Source: a bacterium (GTDB lineage Bacteria > Pseudomonadota > Alphaproteobacteria > Caulobacterales > Caulobacteraceae). Taken from it: a stretch of 64,000 nucleotides of DNA. The DNA lies in assembly GCA_030824495.1 (NCBI GenBank), contig JAVBXP010000013.1:1-64000 (forward strand), written 5' to 3'. Positions 9,745 to 18,615 of the stretch are shown here, piece by piece. Below the pieces are notes generated by a model. That model worked only from the letters and a program-made list of their open reading frames with translations. It searched no databases and was not told the DNA's origin. A program made the position numbers and the translations under genes. Numbering within the stretch: the first letter of the stretch is position 1; every line of letters begins with the position of its first letter.

Positions 9745-9810
9745 CCCAGATAACTCCAAGCGCCCCCTGCCAAGCCCCATCATGAGAACCTAGCGCGCTT
9801 CACGCGGAGT

Positions 9811-9841
9811 GGAAACCGGCGCGCGAGCGCGGCCGGTTTCC
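9811..9841. terminator. Strong hairpin after rne, possible terminator
   Basis: GGAAACCGGC at 9811-9820 is perfectly complementary to GCCGGTTTCC at 9832-9841, around an 11-nt GC-rich loop. It begins 18 bp after the rne stop. On the rne strand it is not followed by a clean U run, so it may slow or protect the 3' end rather than act as a classical terminator. Confidence 0.45.
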
Positions 9842-9859
9842 GTTTCTCCGATGCGTGGT

Positions 9860-12535
9860 CTAGCCGCGACGCCACCAGCCCTTGCGGGCCGCCGGGGCTG
9901 GCTTGGAGCTGATCTCGGCCGGGTCGGGTTCGCGCACGACCGGTGCGGGGGCCAGGACGGGCTCCGGCTCCGGCGCAGGCTCAGGCGCGACTTCAACGAC
10001 CGGCTCGATCACTGGTTCGGCGATCACCTCGGCAGGAGCCGCCGCGGCTGCTTCGGCCGCAGCCGCCTCAGCGGCGATGGAGGCCTTGGTGCGACGAGCG
10101 CGCGGCTTCTTGGCCGGCGGCGCGTCTACCATAGCGACCGGTTCCGGCGCGGGCTCAGCTTCCGGTTCGGGCGGGGCTTCAACCTCGACCGTAACTTCGG
10201 CCACGGTTTCAGCGACGGCCTCGACCGAAGTCTCTTCGTTCTCGCCCTTGCCGCGACCACGACCACGGCGTGAGCGGGCCTTCTTCGGCTTTTCCTCGAC
10301 CGCGGGCAGTTCCACCCAGACGTCGCCGTCGTACTCGGGCTGGACGCTCAGGCCCGGCGAAGCAGCCTCGACTTCGGCGACGGGCGCCTCGTCATTGGCG
10401 GCGATGGGGGCCGGAGCGCGGGCCGCGGGGAAGTCTTCGGCCGGGTCATGCCAGACGAAGGGATCCTCGCCATAGGGAACCCACGGGCGGGTCCAGGAGA
10501 AGATGTCGGCCGGACGGCCGTCGTCGCGCATGCGGCGACCGCCGCGGCGACCACGCCGACGACGCCGGCCGCCTTGGCCATCGTCTTCGGTGTCGTCAGC
10601 GCGGGCCGGCTCTTCGCCAGGGACGCCGGGAGCGACGGCGGCCGCTTCACGCGGCTCTCCGTCGCGACGACCGCGACGGCGGCGGCGGCGGCCACGGCGT
10701 GCGCCGCGATCTTCTCCGTCGTCTTCGCTGTCCTGCAGGCGTTGCTCGGCCCCGTCGTCGTCGGTGGCTTCGCGCTCGATCGCCTCTTCTTCTTCGTCCT
10801 CGAGCTCTTCCTCTTCCTCGTCTTCGTAGGCCTCGTCGTCGAAGTCGTCGTCAACGGGCGCGTAGGCGTGGATCGGGGCGCTATGGGCTATCAGCGCGTG
10901 TTCGGGCCGGGTCTCGCTGGACGTGCGCTCGATCTCATGATCGGCGTGAGCCAGGGCGTCGTCGATCACGATGGTGATGAACAGGCCGAGCTTCTCATGG
11001 ACACGGGCCAGATGGCCGCGCTTTTCGTTCAGGATGTAGAGACCCACGGCGCGTGGCACCTTGAGGGTCGCCTCACCGCCGCCCTTCAGGGCTTCGATCT
11101 CGACGGCGCGCAGGGCGGCCAGGGCGCTGGACTCGACCGAGCGGACGCGGCCGGTGCCGGCGCAATGTTCGCAGACATGGGTGGTGCCTTCCAGCACGCC
11201 GGAGCGGCGGCGCTGGCGGCTGATTTCCATCAGGCCGAACGAGCTGATCTTGCCCATCTGGATGCGGGCGCGGTCGTCCTTCAGCGAGTCCTTCAGCTTC
11301 TTCTCGACGGCGCGGTTATTCTTCGCCTCGTCCATGTCGATGAAGTCGATGACGACCAGGCCGGCCAGGTCGCGCAGGCGCAGTTGGCGGGCGGCTTCTT
11401 CCGCCGCTTCCATATTGGTCTTGAGGGCGGTGGCCTCGATGTTCCGCTCGCGCGTGGCGCGGCCGGAGTTCACGTCAACGGCGACCAGGGCCTCGGTCTG
11501 GTTGATGACCAGATAGCCGCCGGAGCGCAGCGGTACGACCGGCGAGTAGATTTGGCTGAGGTGGTCTTCGATGCGGTGCTTGACGAACAGCGGCGTCGCT
11601 TCGCGGTACGGCTGCACCTTCTTGGCCTGCGACGGCATCAGCATACGCATGAAGTCGCGGGCTTCCTTGAAGCCGGCTTCGCCCTCGACCCAGACCTCGT
11701 CGATGTCCTTGTCGTAGAGGTCGCGGATGGTGCGCTTCACCAGGTCCTCTTCCTCATAGATGAGGGCAGGGGCCACGGAATGCAGTGTGGTTTCGCGGAT
11801 GTTTTCCCACAGGCGCAGCAGATATTCGTAGTCGCGCTTGATCTCGGCCTTGGTGCGCTTGGCGCCGGCCGTGCGGACGATCAGACCCATGCCTTCCGGC
11901 ACGTCCAGGCTCTGAACCACGCCTTTCAGGCGCTTGCGGTCGGTGACCGTCGTGATCTTGCGGCTGATCCCGCCGCCACGGGCGGTGTTGGGCATCAGGA
12001 CGCCATAGCGGCCGGCCAGGGAGAGATAGGTGGTCAGGGCCGCGCCCTTGTTGCCACGCTCTTCCTTGACGACCTGAACCAGCATGATCTGCCGGCGGCG
12101 GATCACTTCCTGGATCTTGTACTTGCGCATCAGTCGCCGGCGGCGCCGGGCGACTTCTTCTTCCATGACGTCGTCTTCGTCGGCGTCGTCGGCGTCTTCA
12201 TCCTCGTCATCGGACGAGCGCGAGCGCGCTTCGTGATGATCGTCCTCGTCATCCGCATCGTCGCGCATCAGCGCTTCGCGGTCGGCGACCGGGATCTGGT
12301 AGTAGTCCGGGTGGATTTCGTTGAAGGCGAGGAAGCCGTGACGGTTCCCGCCGTATTCGATGAAGGCGGCCTGCAGCGACGGCTCAACGCGCGTCACCTT
12401 GGCGAGATAGATGTTGCCTCTTAGCTGCTTGCGGTTCTGGCTCTCGAAATCGAACTCTTCAACTCGGGATCCGTCGATCACCACGACACGCGTCTCTTCT
12501 GCGTGTGCGGCGTCGATGAGCATCTTCTTGGACAT
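9860..12535 (-). CDS. rne: Ribonuclease E
   Basis: Essential endoribonuclease that starts mRNA decay and processes rRNA and tRNA, and serves as degradosome scaffold. In the 891-residue protein the S1 domain (about 35-165) is split by an acidic insert (about 91-128) followed by an arginine-rich stretch. The catalytic part has ALVAVDVNSGRA and VVIDFIDMD (metal-binding Asp residues), and the zinc link is CEHC near the end of the catalytic half. The C-terminal third is a disordered scaffold of acidic and arginine-rich patches. It ends ARKGWWRRG, resembling the Caulobacter RNase E tail that binds PNPase. The ATG has an unusually long upstream region shared divergently with amiC. Confidence 0.96.
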   Translation of the reverse strand: MSKKMLIDAAHAEETRVVVIDGSRVEEFDFESQNRKQLRGNIYLAKVTRVEPSLQAAFIEYGGNRHGFLAFNEIHPDYYQIPVADREALMRDDADDEDDHHEARSRSSDDEDEDADDADEDDVMEEEVARRRRRLMRKYKIQEVIRRRQIMLVQVVKEERGNKGAALTTYLSLAGRYGVLMPNTARGGGISRKITTVTDRKRLKGVVQSLDVPEGMGLIVRTAGAKRTKAEIKRDYEYLLRLWENIRETTLHSVAPALIYEEEDLVKRTIRDLYDKDIDEVWVEGEAGFKEARDFMRMLMPSQAKKVQPYREATPLFVKHRIEDHLSQIYSPVVPLRSGGYLVINQTEALVAVDVNSGRATRERNIEATALKTNMEAAEEAARQLRLRDLAGLVVIDFIDMDEAKNNRAVEKKLKDSLKDDRARIQMGKISSFGLMEISRQRRRSGVLEGTTHVCEHCAGTGRVRSVESSALAALRAVEIEALKGGGEATLKVPRAVGLYILNEKRGHLARVHEKLGLFITIVIDDALAHADHEIERTSSETRPEHALIAHSAPIHAYAPVDDDFDDEAYEDEEEEELEDEEEEAIEREATDDDGAEQRLQDSEDDGEDRGARRGRRRRRRGRRDGEPREAAAVAPGVPGEEPARADDTEDDGQGGRRRRRGRRGGRRMRDDGRPADIFSWTRPWVPYGEDPFVWHDPAEDFPAARAPAPIAANDEAPVAEVEAASPGLSVQPEYDGDVWVELPAVEEKPKKARSRRGRGRGKGENEETSVEAVAETVAEVTVEVEAPPEPEAEPAPEPVAMVDAPPAKKPRARRTKASIAAEAAAAEAAAAAPAEVIAEPVIEPVVEVAPEPAPEPEPVLAPAPVVREPDPAEISSKPAPAARKGWWRRG

Positions 12536-12960
12536 TAAATACGTCTCCGTGGCGCGCCGCGAACTCTCGGCTCGGGCGCCGCCGGTTTGTCAGGAGGGCG
12601 CGCACGCCACCGCTCATCGCGTTGTCGAAGCCGACAAGACGAGCGGTAGGCCGGAAGAGGGCTCGAGCGGCGCTGCCCATTAGTGTGTTCCCAGGCGCGC
12701 TCAACATTAAGCGCGGATCGGAGGATGCGTTGGTCGCCATAGGGCGAATGGCCAACGCGAGCTGGTTGTCGCGCGGAAGGCGGCTTTGCAACGCAAAGCG
12801 CGCGCACTCCAGCGCGGGCGGACATTGCAACACTGGACGGAAAAAGGAAAGCGGCCGTGCCAAGATGAAAAGTGTGAGGACAGGGTTAACCGTTTGTCCA
12901 TGTCGCCTGAGGCTATATGGGGATTAGGATCAGTTGAGTTTAGTGCGGGGCTGCGCGGGA
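12536..12960. other. Divergent regulatory region between rne and amiC
   Basis: About 425 bp without a credible gene. Several open frames cross it, but none has a family motif or a ribosome binding site. On the right it holds the candidate amiC promoter (12894-12919). On the left it must hold the rne promoter and 5' leader. Long rne leaders are used for autoregulation in enterobacteria; whether that holds here is inference. I could not place the rne promoter. Confidence 0.5.
12894..12919 (+). promoter_or_regulatory. Candidate Caulobacter-type housekeeping promoter for amiC
   Basis: TTGTCCA (12894-12900), an 11-bp spacer, then GCTATATG (12912-12919). This matches the Caulobacter sigma-73 pattern TTGACGS-N10-14-GCTANAWC at most positions. 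Transcription would begin about 35 nt before the amiC ATG. Confidence 0.4.
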
Positions 12961-14154
12961 ATGGGCGGCATCTTCAAGTTGGGCAGAAAAAGCGTGCTGG
13001 CTTTTGTCGGCGCTGCGATCGGCTGCCTGGCTGTTGTCGCCGGTGCTCAAGCTGCTGGCTCGGGCGCCGACATTCTGAAGGTCCGCCTCGGCGGAGACCG
13101 CACCGAAACCCGCATCGTTATTGATCTGAGCCGTTCGGCCTCGGGCAAGGTCGCCTCCGATGGCGCCGATGACCGCCGGGTGGTCGTGAACCTTCCGGGC
13201 GTCTCGGTTGAAGGCGGCTTGCAAGGCGGCGGTCTTGGTCTGGTGAAAGCCTGGGTCGTCGATGACGGCCCCGGAGGCGCACGGCTGCGCCTGGATCTCG
13301 CCTCGGACGCCACCATCAAGCGTCGCTTCCTGCTCCCACCCGCCGACGGCGTGAGCAACTATCGCTATGTCATCGACCTTGCCGCCAAGTCGCCGGCCAC
13401 GACCACCCAGGTCGCCCAGTCGAACACGGCGCGGTTCCTGTCCGCGCCGGTGCGACCCACCAAGGCCGCCTTGCCGCTGAAGAAGGTGATCGTCATCGAC
13501 GCCGGTCACGGCGGCAGAGACCCAGGCGCTCGCGGCGCTGAGGGCAATGAGAAGGACGTGACTCTGGCTGCGGCGCGGGCGCTGAAGTCCCAGCTCGAAC
13601 GCAGCGGCCGCTACAAGGTCGTGATGACGCGCGACACCGACGTCTATGTCGATCACGGGGTGCGGGTGCAGATCGCGCGCCGCGCCGACGCCGATCTCTT
13701 TATATCTTTGCACGCCGATTCCGGCTCCGATCCAAGCCTGCGCGGCGCGAGCGTCTATACCCTCGCCGACCGCGCCACCGGCCGTTCGGCCAAGTTCGTC
13801 AGCAAAGACGACTGGTTCATGCAGGCCGGCAGCCATGGCGACAATGGCGTGTCGACCATCCTGCTGGACCTGACTCAACGCATGACCCGCAATCGCTCGG
13901 CAAGCTTCGCCGAGGTGCTGCTGGCCCGGGTCAGCGACCACCAGCCGTTGCTGCGCCGCAGCCACCGGGAAGCCGGGCTGGCCGTTCTATTGGCGCCTGA
14001 CGTGCCGGCCGTCCTGCTGGAGATGGGCTTTATCACCAACGCCGAGGACGAAGCGGTTCTGCGCGACCCAGGCCGCCGCACCCGGTTGATGAGCAGCGTC
14101 GGCGACGCCATCGACGACTACTTCGGCCAGCAGACCAAGCTGGCTTCGCGGTAA
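12961..14154 (+). CDS. amiC: N-acetylmuramoyl-L-alanine amidase with AMIN domain
   Basis: Cleaves the amide bond between MurNAc and the stem peptide during cell separation (periplasm). The 397-residue product has a signal peptide ending near AGAQAAG, an AMIN targeting domain (about 35-140, with RLGGDRTETRIVIDLS), a linker, and an Amidase_3 domain. The zinc ligands and catalytic residues are visible: DAGHGGRDPG (His), GNEKDV (Glu), ISLHAD (His) and LLEMGFITN (catalytic Glu). The ATG at 12961 is preferred over GTG 12943 and TTG 12934 because the predicted promoter lies so close. It is followed 86 bp later by mrcA. Confidence 0.92.
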   Translation: MGGIFKLGRKSVLAFVGAAIGCLAVVAGAQAAGSGADILKVRLGGDRTETRIVIDLSRSASGKVASDGADDRRVVVNLPGVSVEGGLQGGGLGLVKAWVVDDGPGGARLRLDLASDATIKRRFLLPPADGVSNYRYVIDLAAKSPATTTQVAQSNTARFLSAPVRPTKAALPLKKVIVIDAGHGGRDPGARGAEGNEKDVTLAAARALKSQLERSGRYKVVMTRDTDVYVDHGVRVQIARRADADLFISLHADSGSDPSLRGASVYTLADRATGRSAKFVSKDDWFMQAGSHGDNGVSTILLDLTQRMTRNRSASFAEVLLARVSDHQPLLRRSHREAGLAVLLAPDVPAVLLEMGFITNAEDEAVLRDPGRRTRLMSSVGDAIDDYFGQQTKLASR

Positions 14155-14240
14155 GCTGTCGCAGGGCCGTTGGCGCCCGGCCCGATGCACGTTAGACCGA
14201 GGGCTCGGTTGGGGTTCACCCCCGCGGAGGTCGGTCAGTT

Positions 14241-16622
14241 TTGAATCCCCCGGGTAGATGGATCGCGATCGCCGGCGTGGCGGTGCTGAGCGCTATCGCG
14301 TTGGCCGGCTTCGCCACCGCGATCTATGCGGCCTGGCTGTTCCATGACATGCCCGATGCGGGCGATCTGGTGGATTATCGGCCGCCGACGGCGACGCGCG
14401 CCTATGCCTGGGACGGGGTTCTGATCGGCGAGTTCTCGCGCGAACGTCGAATCTACGTGCCCTACGACAACATTCCCCCGCAGTTGGCCCAGGCCTTCCT
14501 CGCGGCGGAAGATCGCAACTTCTTCAGCCACGGCGGCGTCGACGCCATGGGCCTGACGCGGGCCATGGCCAAGAACGTCCTGAATGCGGTGAACGGCCGC
14601 CGCCTTGAGGGCGGCTCGACCATCACCCAGCAGGTCGCCAAGAATGTGCTGCTGACCAGCGACGCGACCGTCGGGCGCAAGCTCAAGGAAGCCATCTTGG
14701 CTGGGCGTCTCGAAAAGACACTCAACAAGGAACAGATTCTCGAGCTCTATCTGAACGAGATCTGGCTCGGCTATCGCTCCTATGGCGTGGGAGCGGCGGC
14801 CTACAACTATTTCGGCAAGTCGATCACCGACCTGACCCTGGCTGAGGCGGCCTATCTGGCGGCCTTGCCCAAGGGGCCGGACAACTACCATCCGATGCGG
14901 CGCAAGCAGCAGGCGATGGCGCGGCGGAACTGGATCCTCGACCAGATGGCCGAGCTGGGTTGGGTCACCCGCGCCGAGGCCGAAGCCGCCAAGCTTGAGG
15001 ACCTCAAGGTCCAGAAGGCGCCGTCGCGCGCCAAGTATCGGGATGCCGACTTCTTCGTCGAGGAGGTGCGCCGTCGTGGCCTGGCCACGCTGGGCCAACG
15101 CCTCAACGAGGGCGGCTACTATATGCGCACCACCCTGGATCCAGAGCTGCAGACCGCCGCTCGGGTGGCGCTGATGAATGGTCTGGAGCAGTACGACCGC
15201 CGCCATGGATGGCGGGGCGCCTGGGCGCGGGTCGAAACCGCCGACGGCTGGGAAGCTGTCGCCAAGAAGAAGACTCCGCCCTCCGAGCGCCGTGACTGGC
15301 GTGCGGCCCTGGTCACCGAGGCCTCGGGCGGCAATGTCCGTATCAAGGTCGCCGATGGCGGCGCGACCGGTTCGATCGTCAGCCAGGACGTGGCCTGGGC
15401 CCGTGCGGGCAAGGGACTGAAGTCCGGCGACCTGATCTTCGTGGAGCCGGCCCAGGGCGGCGGATTCCGTCTGCGCCAGGTGCCGATCGTCAACGGCGCC
15501 CTGGTGGCGATGGAGCCGCATTCGGGCCGGGTGCTGGCGATGGTCGGGGGCTATTCCTTCTCGCTCTCGAGTTTCAACCGCGCCACCCAGGCGATGCGTC
15601 AGCCCGGTTCGGCCTTCAAGCCGATCGTCTACGCCACCGCGCTTGAGAACGGTTACACCCCGGCCAGCATCGTCATGGACTCGGCCATCACCTTGAAGGG
15701 CGCCCGCGCCGGCGAGACCTGGACGCCGGAGAACTACAACCGTCGCTACTATGGCGCCCTGACCCTTCGGCGCGGCCTGGAGCTGTCGCGCAACGCCATG
15801 ACCGTGCGCCTGGCGCAGTCGGTCGGGATGACCAAGATCAGCGACCTCGCGGTGCGCATGGGCGTGGTCAAGAAGATGGACAAGGTTCTGGCCATGGCCC
15901 TGGGGGCAGGGGAAACCACGCCCTTCAAGCTGACCGCCGCCTACGCCACCTTCGTCAATGGCGGGCGCCGGGTCGAACCGCACCTGATCGAGCTGGTCCA
16001 GGATCGGAACGGCGAGACGATCTTCCGCGCCGACAAGCGCGACTGCCCGCGCTGTGACGCCGGCTTCAACGGCGACGAGAGCCCGCGCATCCCGCCGGGC
16101 GGCGAGCAGGTCATGGATCCGATCACCGCCTATCAGGTGACCTCGATGCTGCAGGGCGTCGTCCAGCGCGGTACGGCGACCTCGGCCCTCGTGCTGAATC
16201 GTCCGGTGGGCGGCAAGACCGGCACCACGAACGAGTACCGCAGCGCCTGGTTCGTTGGCTTCACGCCGCAGATCGTGGCCGGCGTGTTCGTGGGCTTCGA
16301 CGACAACCGCAGCCTCGGGAACGGCGAGACCGGGACCACGGCGGCCGTGCCGATCTTTATCGAGTTCATGGCCGCGGCGACCAAGGATCTGCCGAAGGAA
16401 GAGTTCAAGGCGCCGAAGAACGCCAAGTTCGCCAATGTCCGCGGCATTCGCGAGGCCTTCCGACCGGGCACAGAGCCGCGTGTGGCGGCCCCGGTTCTCG
16501 GCGGCGTGCCGTCGGAGGGACCTGTGCCCTACAATCAGGCCTGGCCTGACGGGAAGCTCTCGACGCCCAGCGCCCCGGCCGCTCCGCCGAAGAAGCCGGA
16601 CGATATGAACGGCCTCTTCTAG
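14241..16622 (+). CDS. mrcA: Penicillin-binding protein 1A, bifunctional peptidoglycan synthase
   Basis: Polymerises and crosslinks peptidoglycan at the inner membrane. In 793 residues there is an N-terminal membrane anchor (about 8-30), then a GT51 glycosyltransferase domain with AAEDRNFFSHGGVD (catalytic Glu) and EGGSTITQQVAKN. An OB-like insertion follows. The transpeptidase domain has SAFK (nucleophile Ser457), the SRN triad (SxN) and KTGTTNEYRSAWF (KTG). It starts with TTG at 14241, 10 nt after a GGAGG; no ATG fits the membrane anchor. The end is proline-rich. Co-directional with amiC; rne lies upstream on the other strand. Confidence 0.96.
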   Translation: MNPPGRWIAIAGVAVLSAIALAGFATAIYAAWLFHDMPDAGDLVDYRPPTATRAYAWDGVLIGEFSRERRIYVPYDNIPPQLAQAFLAAEDRNFFSHGGVDAMGLTRAMAKNVLNAVNGRRLEGGSTITQQVAKNVLLTSDATVGRKLKEAILAGRLEKTLNKEQILELYLNEIWLGYRSYGVGAAAYNYFGKSITDLTLAEAAYLAALPKGPDNYHPMRRKQQAMARRNWILDQMAELGWVTRAEAEAAKLEDLKVQKAPSRAKYRDADFFVEEVRRRGLATLGQRLNEGGYYMRTTLDPELQTAARVALMNGLEQYDRRHGWRGAWARVETADGWEAVAKKKTPPSERRDWRAALVTEASGGNVRIKVADGGATGSIVSQDVAWARAGKGLKSGDLIFVEPAQGGGFRLRQVPIVNGALVAMEPHSGRVLAMVGGYSFSLSSFNRATQAMRQPGSAFKPIVYATALENGYTPASIVMDSAITLKGARAGETWTPENYNRRYYGALTLRRGLELSRNAMTVRLAQSVGMTKISDLAVRMGVVKKMDKVLAMALGAGETTPFKLTAAYATFVNGGRRVEPHLIELVQDRNGETIFRADKRDCPRCDAGFNGDESPRIPPGGEQVMDPITAYQVTSMLQGVVQRGTATSALVLNRPVGGKTGTTNEYRSAWFVGFTPQIVAGVFVGFDDNRSLGNGETGTTAAVPIFIEFMAAATKDLPKEEFKAPKNAKFANVRGIREAFRPGTEPRVAAPVLGGVPSEGPVPYNQAWPDGKLSTPSAPAAPPKKPDDMNGLF

Positions 16623-16717
16623 GGCCGAGACCACCGATCTGCGGGGAGGCCATTGTTTTCCGGCGTCCCGCGCGCTATCTGCCGCGACCCCAGAGCACGT
16701 CTGGTTCGGAGATTCCC

Positions 16718-17837
16718 ATGAGAGCGGATGTCGAGGCCTCCAAGGCCGACATCGAGCAGTCGATTGAACTGCTCAGGAGGCGACTTTGACTGGGAACCAT
16801 CCCTAAGAAAGCTCGATGAGCTAAACGCCCGCGTCGAGGATCCCACCCTGTGGAATGACGCCGCGGCGGCCCAGGCGATCAGTCGCGAACGCAGCAAACT
16901 GGCGGCCCAGATCGAGGCCGTGCAGTCGCTTGAGCGCGATCTGGCGGACGCCGTCGGTTATGCCGAGATGGCCGATGAAGATGGCGACGAGGCTTCGCTC
17001 GAAGAAGCGCGCGGCCAGCTGAAAAGCCTCAAGGAACGGGCGGCGCGCGCCGAGCTCGAAGCTTTGCTCTCGGGCGAGGCGGACGGCAACGACGCCTTCG
17101 TTGAAATCAATTCCGGCGCCGGCGGCACCGAGTCCAACGACTGGGCCGGGATGCTGCTGCGCATGTACAGCCGCTGGGCCAACGCGCACGGCATGACCGT
17201 CGATTTCCTGGAAGAGACCCCGGGCGAACAGGCTGGGATCAAGTCGGTCACCCTGCAGGTCAAAGGCCCCAACGCCTATGGTTGGCTGAAGACCGAGGCC
17301 GGTGTTCACCGCCTGGTCCGGATCTCACCGTATGACTCGGCGGCCAAGCGGCACACGAGCTTTGCGTCGGTGTGGGTCTATCCGGTGGTCGACGACACCA
17401 TCGAGATCGAGATCAACCCGTCGGATGTGCGCACCGACACCTATCGCGCCTCCGGCGCGGGCGGTCAGCACATCAACAAGACCGACTCCGCCGTACGCTT
17501 GACGCACATTCCGACCGGGGTCGCCGTGGCCTGCCAGTCGGGTCGCTCGCAGCACCAGAACCGTGAGGAAGCCTGGAAAATGCTTCGCGCGCGGCTTTAT
17601 GAGCTGGAATTGCAGAAGCGCGAGGCCGAGGCCCAGGCCCTGGAAGACCAGAAGACCGACATCGGCTGGGGTCACCAGATCCGTTCCTATGTCCTGCAGC
17701 CGTACCAGATGGTGAAGGACCTGCGGACCGACGTGGAGACCTCCGACACCCAAGGTGTGCTGGACGGCGATCTAGACGCCTTTATGGGCGCTTCGCTGGC
17801 CCAGAGGGTTGGCGTCACTCGCGAGGCCGGCGCCTAG
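16718..17837 (+). CDS. prfB: Peptide chain release factor 2, made by programmed +1 frameshift
   Basis: Recognises UGA and UAA and triggers peptide release. An ATG at 16718 (GGAG 6 nt upstream) opens a 23-codon frame that stops at TGA 16787. Slipping +1 on CTT-T joins it to the long frame, reading on as [13 protein letters not shown], to give about 372 residues. The long frame alone has no credible start, because its first in-frame start codon lies inside the short frame. The GGQ peptidyl-transferase motif is intact (17460-17468). The codon-recognition tripeptide reads SPY rather than the SPF of E. coli, a variant I believe common in alphaproteobacteria. Confidence 0.95.
16775..16790 (+). promoter_or_regulatory. 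prfB programmed +1 ribosomal frameshift site
   Basis: AGGAGG (16775-16780) acts as an internal Shine-Dalgarno. Three bases (CGA) follow, then CTT TGA C (16784-16790). The spacing equals that of the E. coli site (AGGGGG, 3 nt, CTT TGA C). Low RF2 leaves the UGA unread and lets the ribosome slip forward, so RF2 controls its own level. Confidence 0.93.
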
Positions 17838-17904
17838 GCGAAGTTGCTTTTGGCCCCGCCTGGGCGTTCTGATCGGCCAGGCTGACAGAACACCAAGGTG
17901 CGAC

Positions 17905-18615
17905 ATGCAACGGGTCCATTGCGAATGGGGGCTGAACGGGGTGCAAGCCCTGCGCGAGCGGGTCGCTGTGGTGGTGATTGTCGATGTCCTGTCGTTCTCG
18001 ACCGCAGTCGATGTGGCCGTGCACCGACATGCCCGCATCCACCCGTTCCCCTATGGCGACGATGAAGCCGCGCGCGCCGAGGCCGCGCGGCTGGGCGTGA
18101 GGTTGGCGGCCAGCCGCAAGGCCGGCGGGCAACTCAGCCTTTCGCCGGCCAGCCTGATGAAGCTGAACCCCGGTGAGCAGCTTCTGCTGCCCTCACCGAA
18201 CGGTTCGCGGCTGTCGCTGGCCTGCGGCGAAGCCGCTGTACTCGCCGGCTGTCTTCGCAACGCCGAGGCGGTCGCCTCCAAGGCTCTGGCGCTGGCCGAG
18301 GGCGCGGACATAGCGGTCATTCCGGCCGGCGAGCGCTGGCCTGACGACAGCCTGCGTCCGGCGATCGAGGACTTGTTGGGGGCAGGGGCGATCATCGCGG
18401 CCCTGAAGCTCAATGGAGAGCCCGAAGCCGAGGTCGCGCGCGACGCGTTCCTCAGCGCCGAGCCTCACCTGGCGCAGACCCTGCGGGGATGCCGTTCAGG
18501 CCTGGAATTGATCGGGCGGGAGCACGCCATGGACGTGGAGATCGCGCTCGAACTGAATGTCAGCCACTGCGCGCCGATGCTGAAGAACGGCGCTTACGAG
18601 AACGCCGCGCCCTAG
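17905..18615 (+). CDS. ComB-family protein (2-phosphosulfolactate phosphatase-like)
   Basis: The 236-residue product carries the ComB family pattern. There is an early VVIVDVLSFSTAVDVAV block (Asp and Ser at the active site), LLPSPNGSRLSLAC, an Ala-rich segment with CLRNAEAVA, and a late PAGERWPDDSLRPAIEDLLGAGAI block. In archaea ComB dephosphorylates phosphosulfolactate for coenzyme M; in bacteria the substrate is often unknown. The ATG at 17905 has AAGGTG 4 nt upstream. The frame runs back into prfB's end but shows no homology there. It shares a CTAG with the convergent bactofilin stop. Confidence 0.82.
   Translation: MQRVHCEWGLNGVQALRERVAVVVIVDVLSFSTAVDVAVHRHARIHPFPYGDDEAARAEAARLGVRLAASRKAGGQLSLSPASLMKLNPGEQLLLPSPNGSRLSLACGEAAVLAGCLRNAEAVASKALALAEGADIAVIPAGERWPDDSLRPAIEDLLGAGAIIAALKLNGEPEAEVARDAFLSAEPHLAQTLRGCRSGLELIGREHAMDVEIALELNVSHCAPMLKNGAYENAAP

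Noticed and set aside
10448..12424. A 658-codon rightward open frame opposite rne
   Set aside because: It is the shadow of RNase E and has no family pattern or start signal.
12459..12863. A 134-codon leftward frame across the rne start and its upstream region
   Set aside because: It is out of frame with rne, has no motif and overlaps the rne N-terminus.
14155..14240. Terminator between amiC and mrcA
   Set aside because: A small ACCGAG/CTCGGT hairpin is present, but its loop is only 2 nt and there is no U run.
14235..16634. A 799-codon leftward open frame opposite mrcA
   Set aside because: GC-rich codon bias keeps the opposite strand free of stops. The rightward protein has all PBP1A motifs; the leftward one has none.
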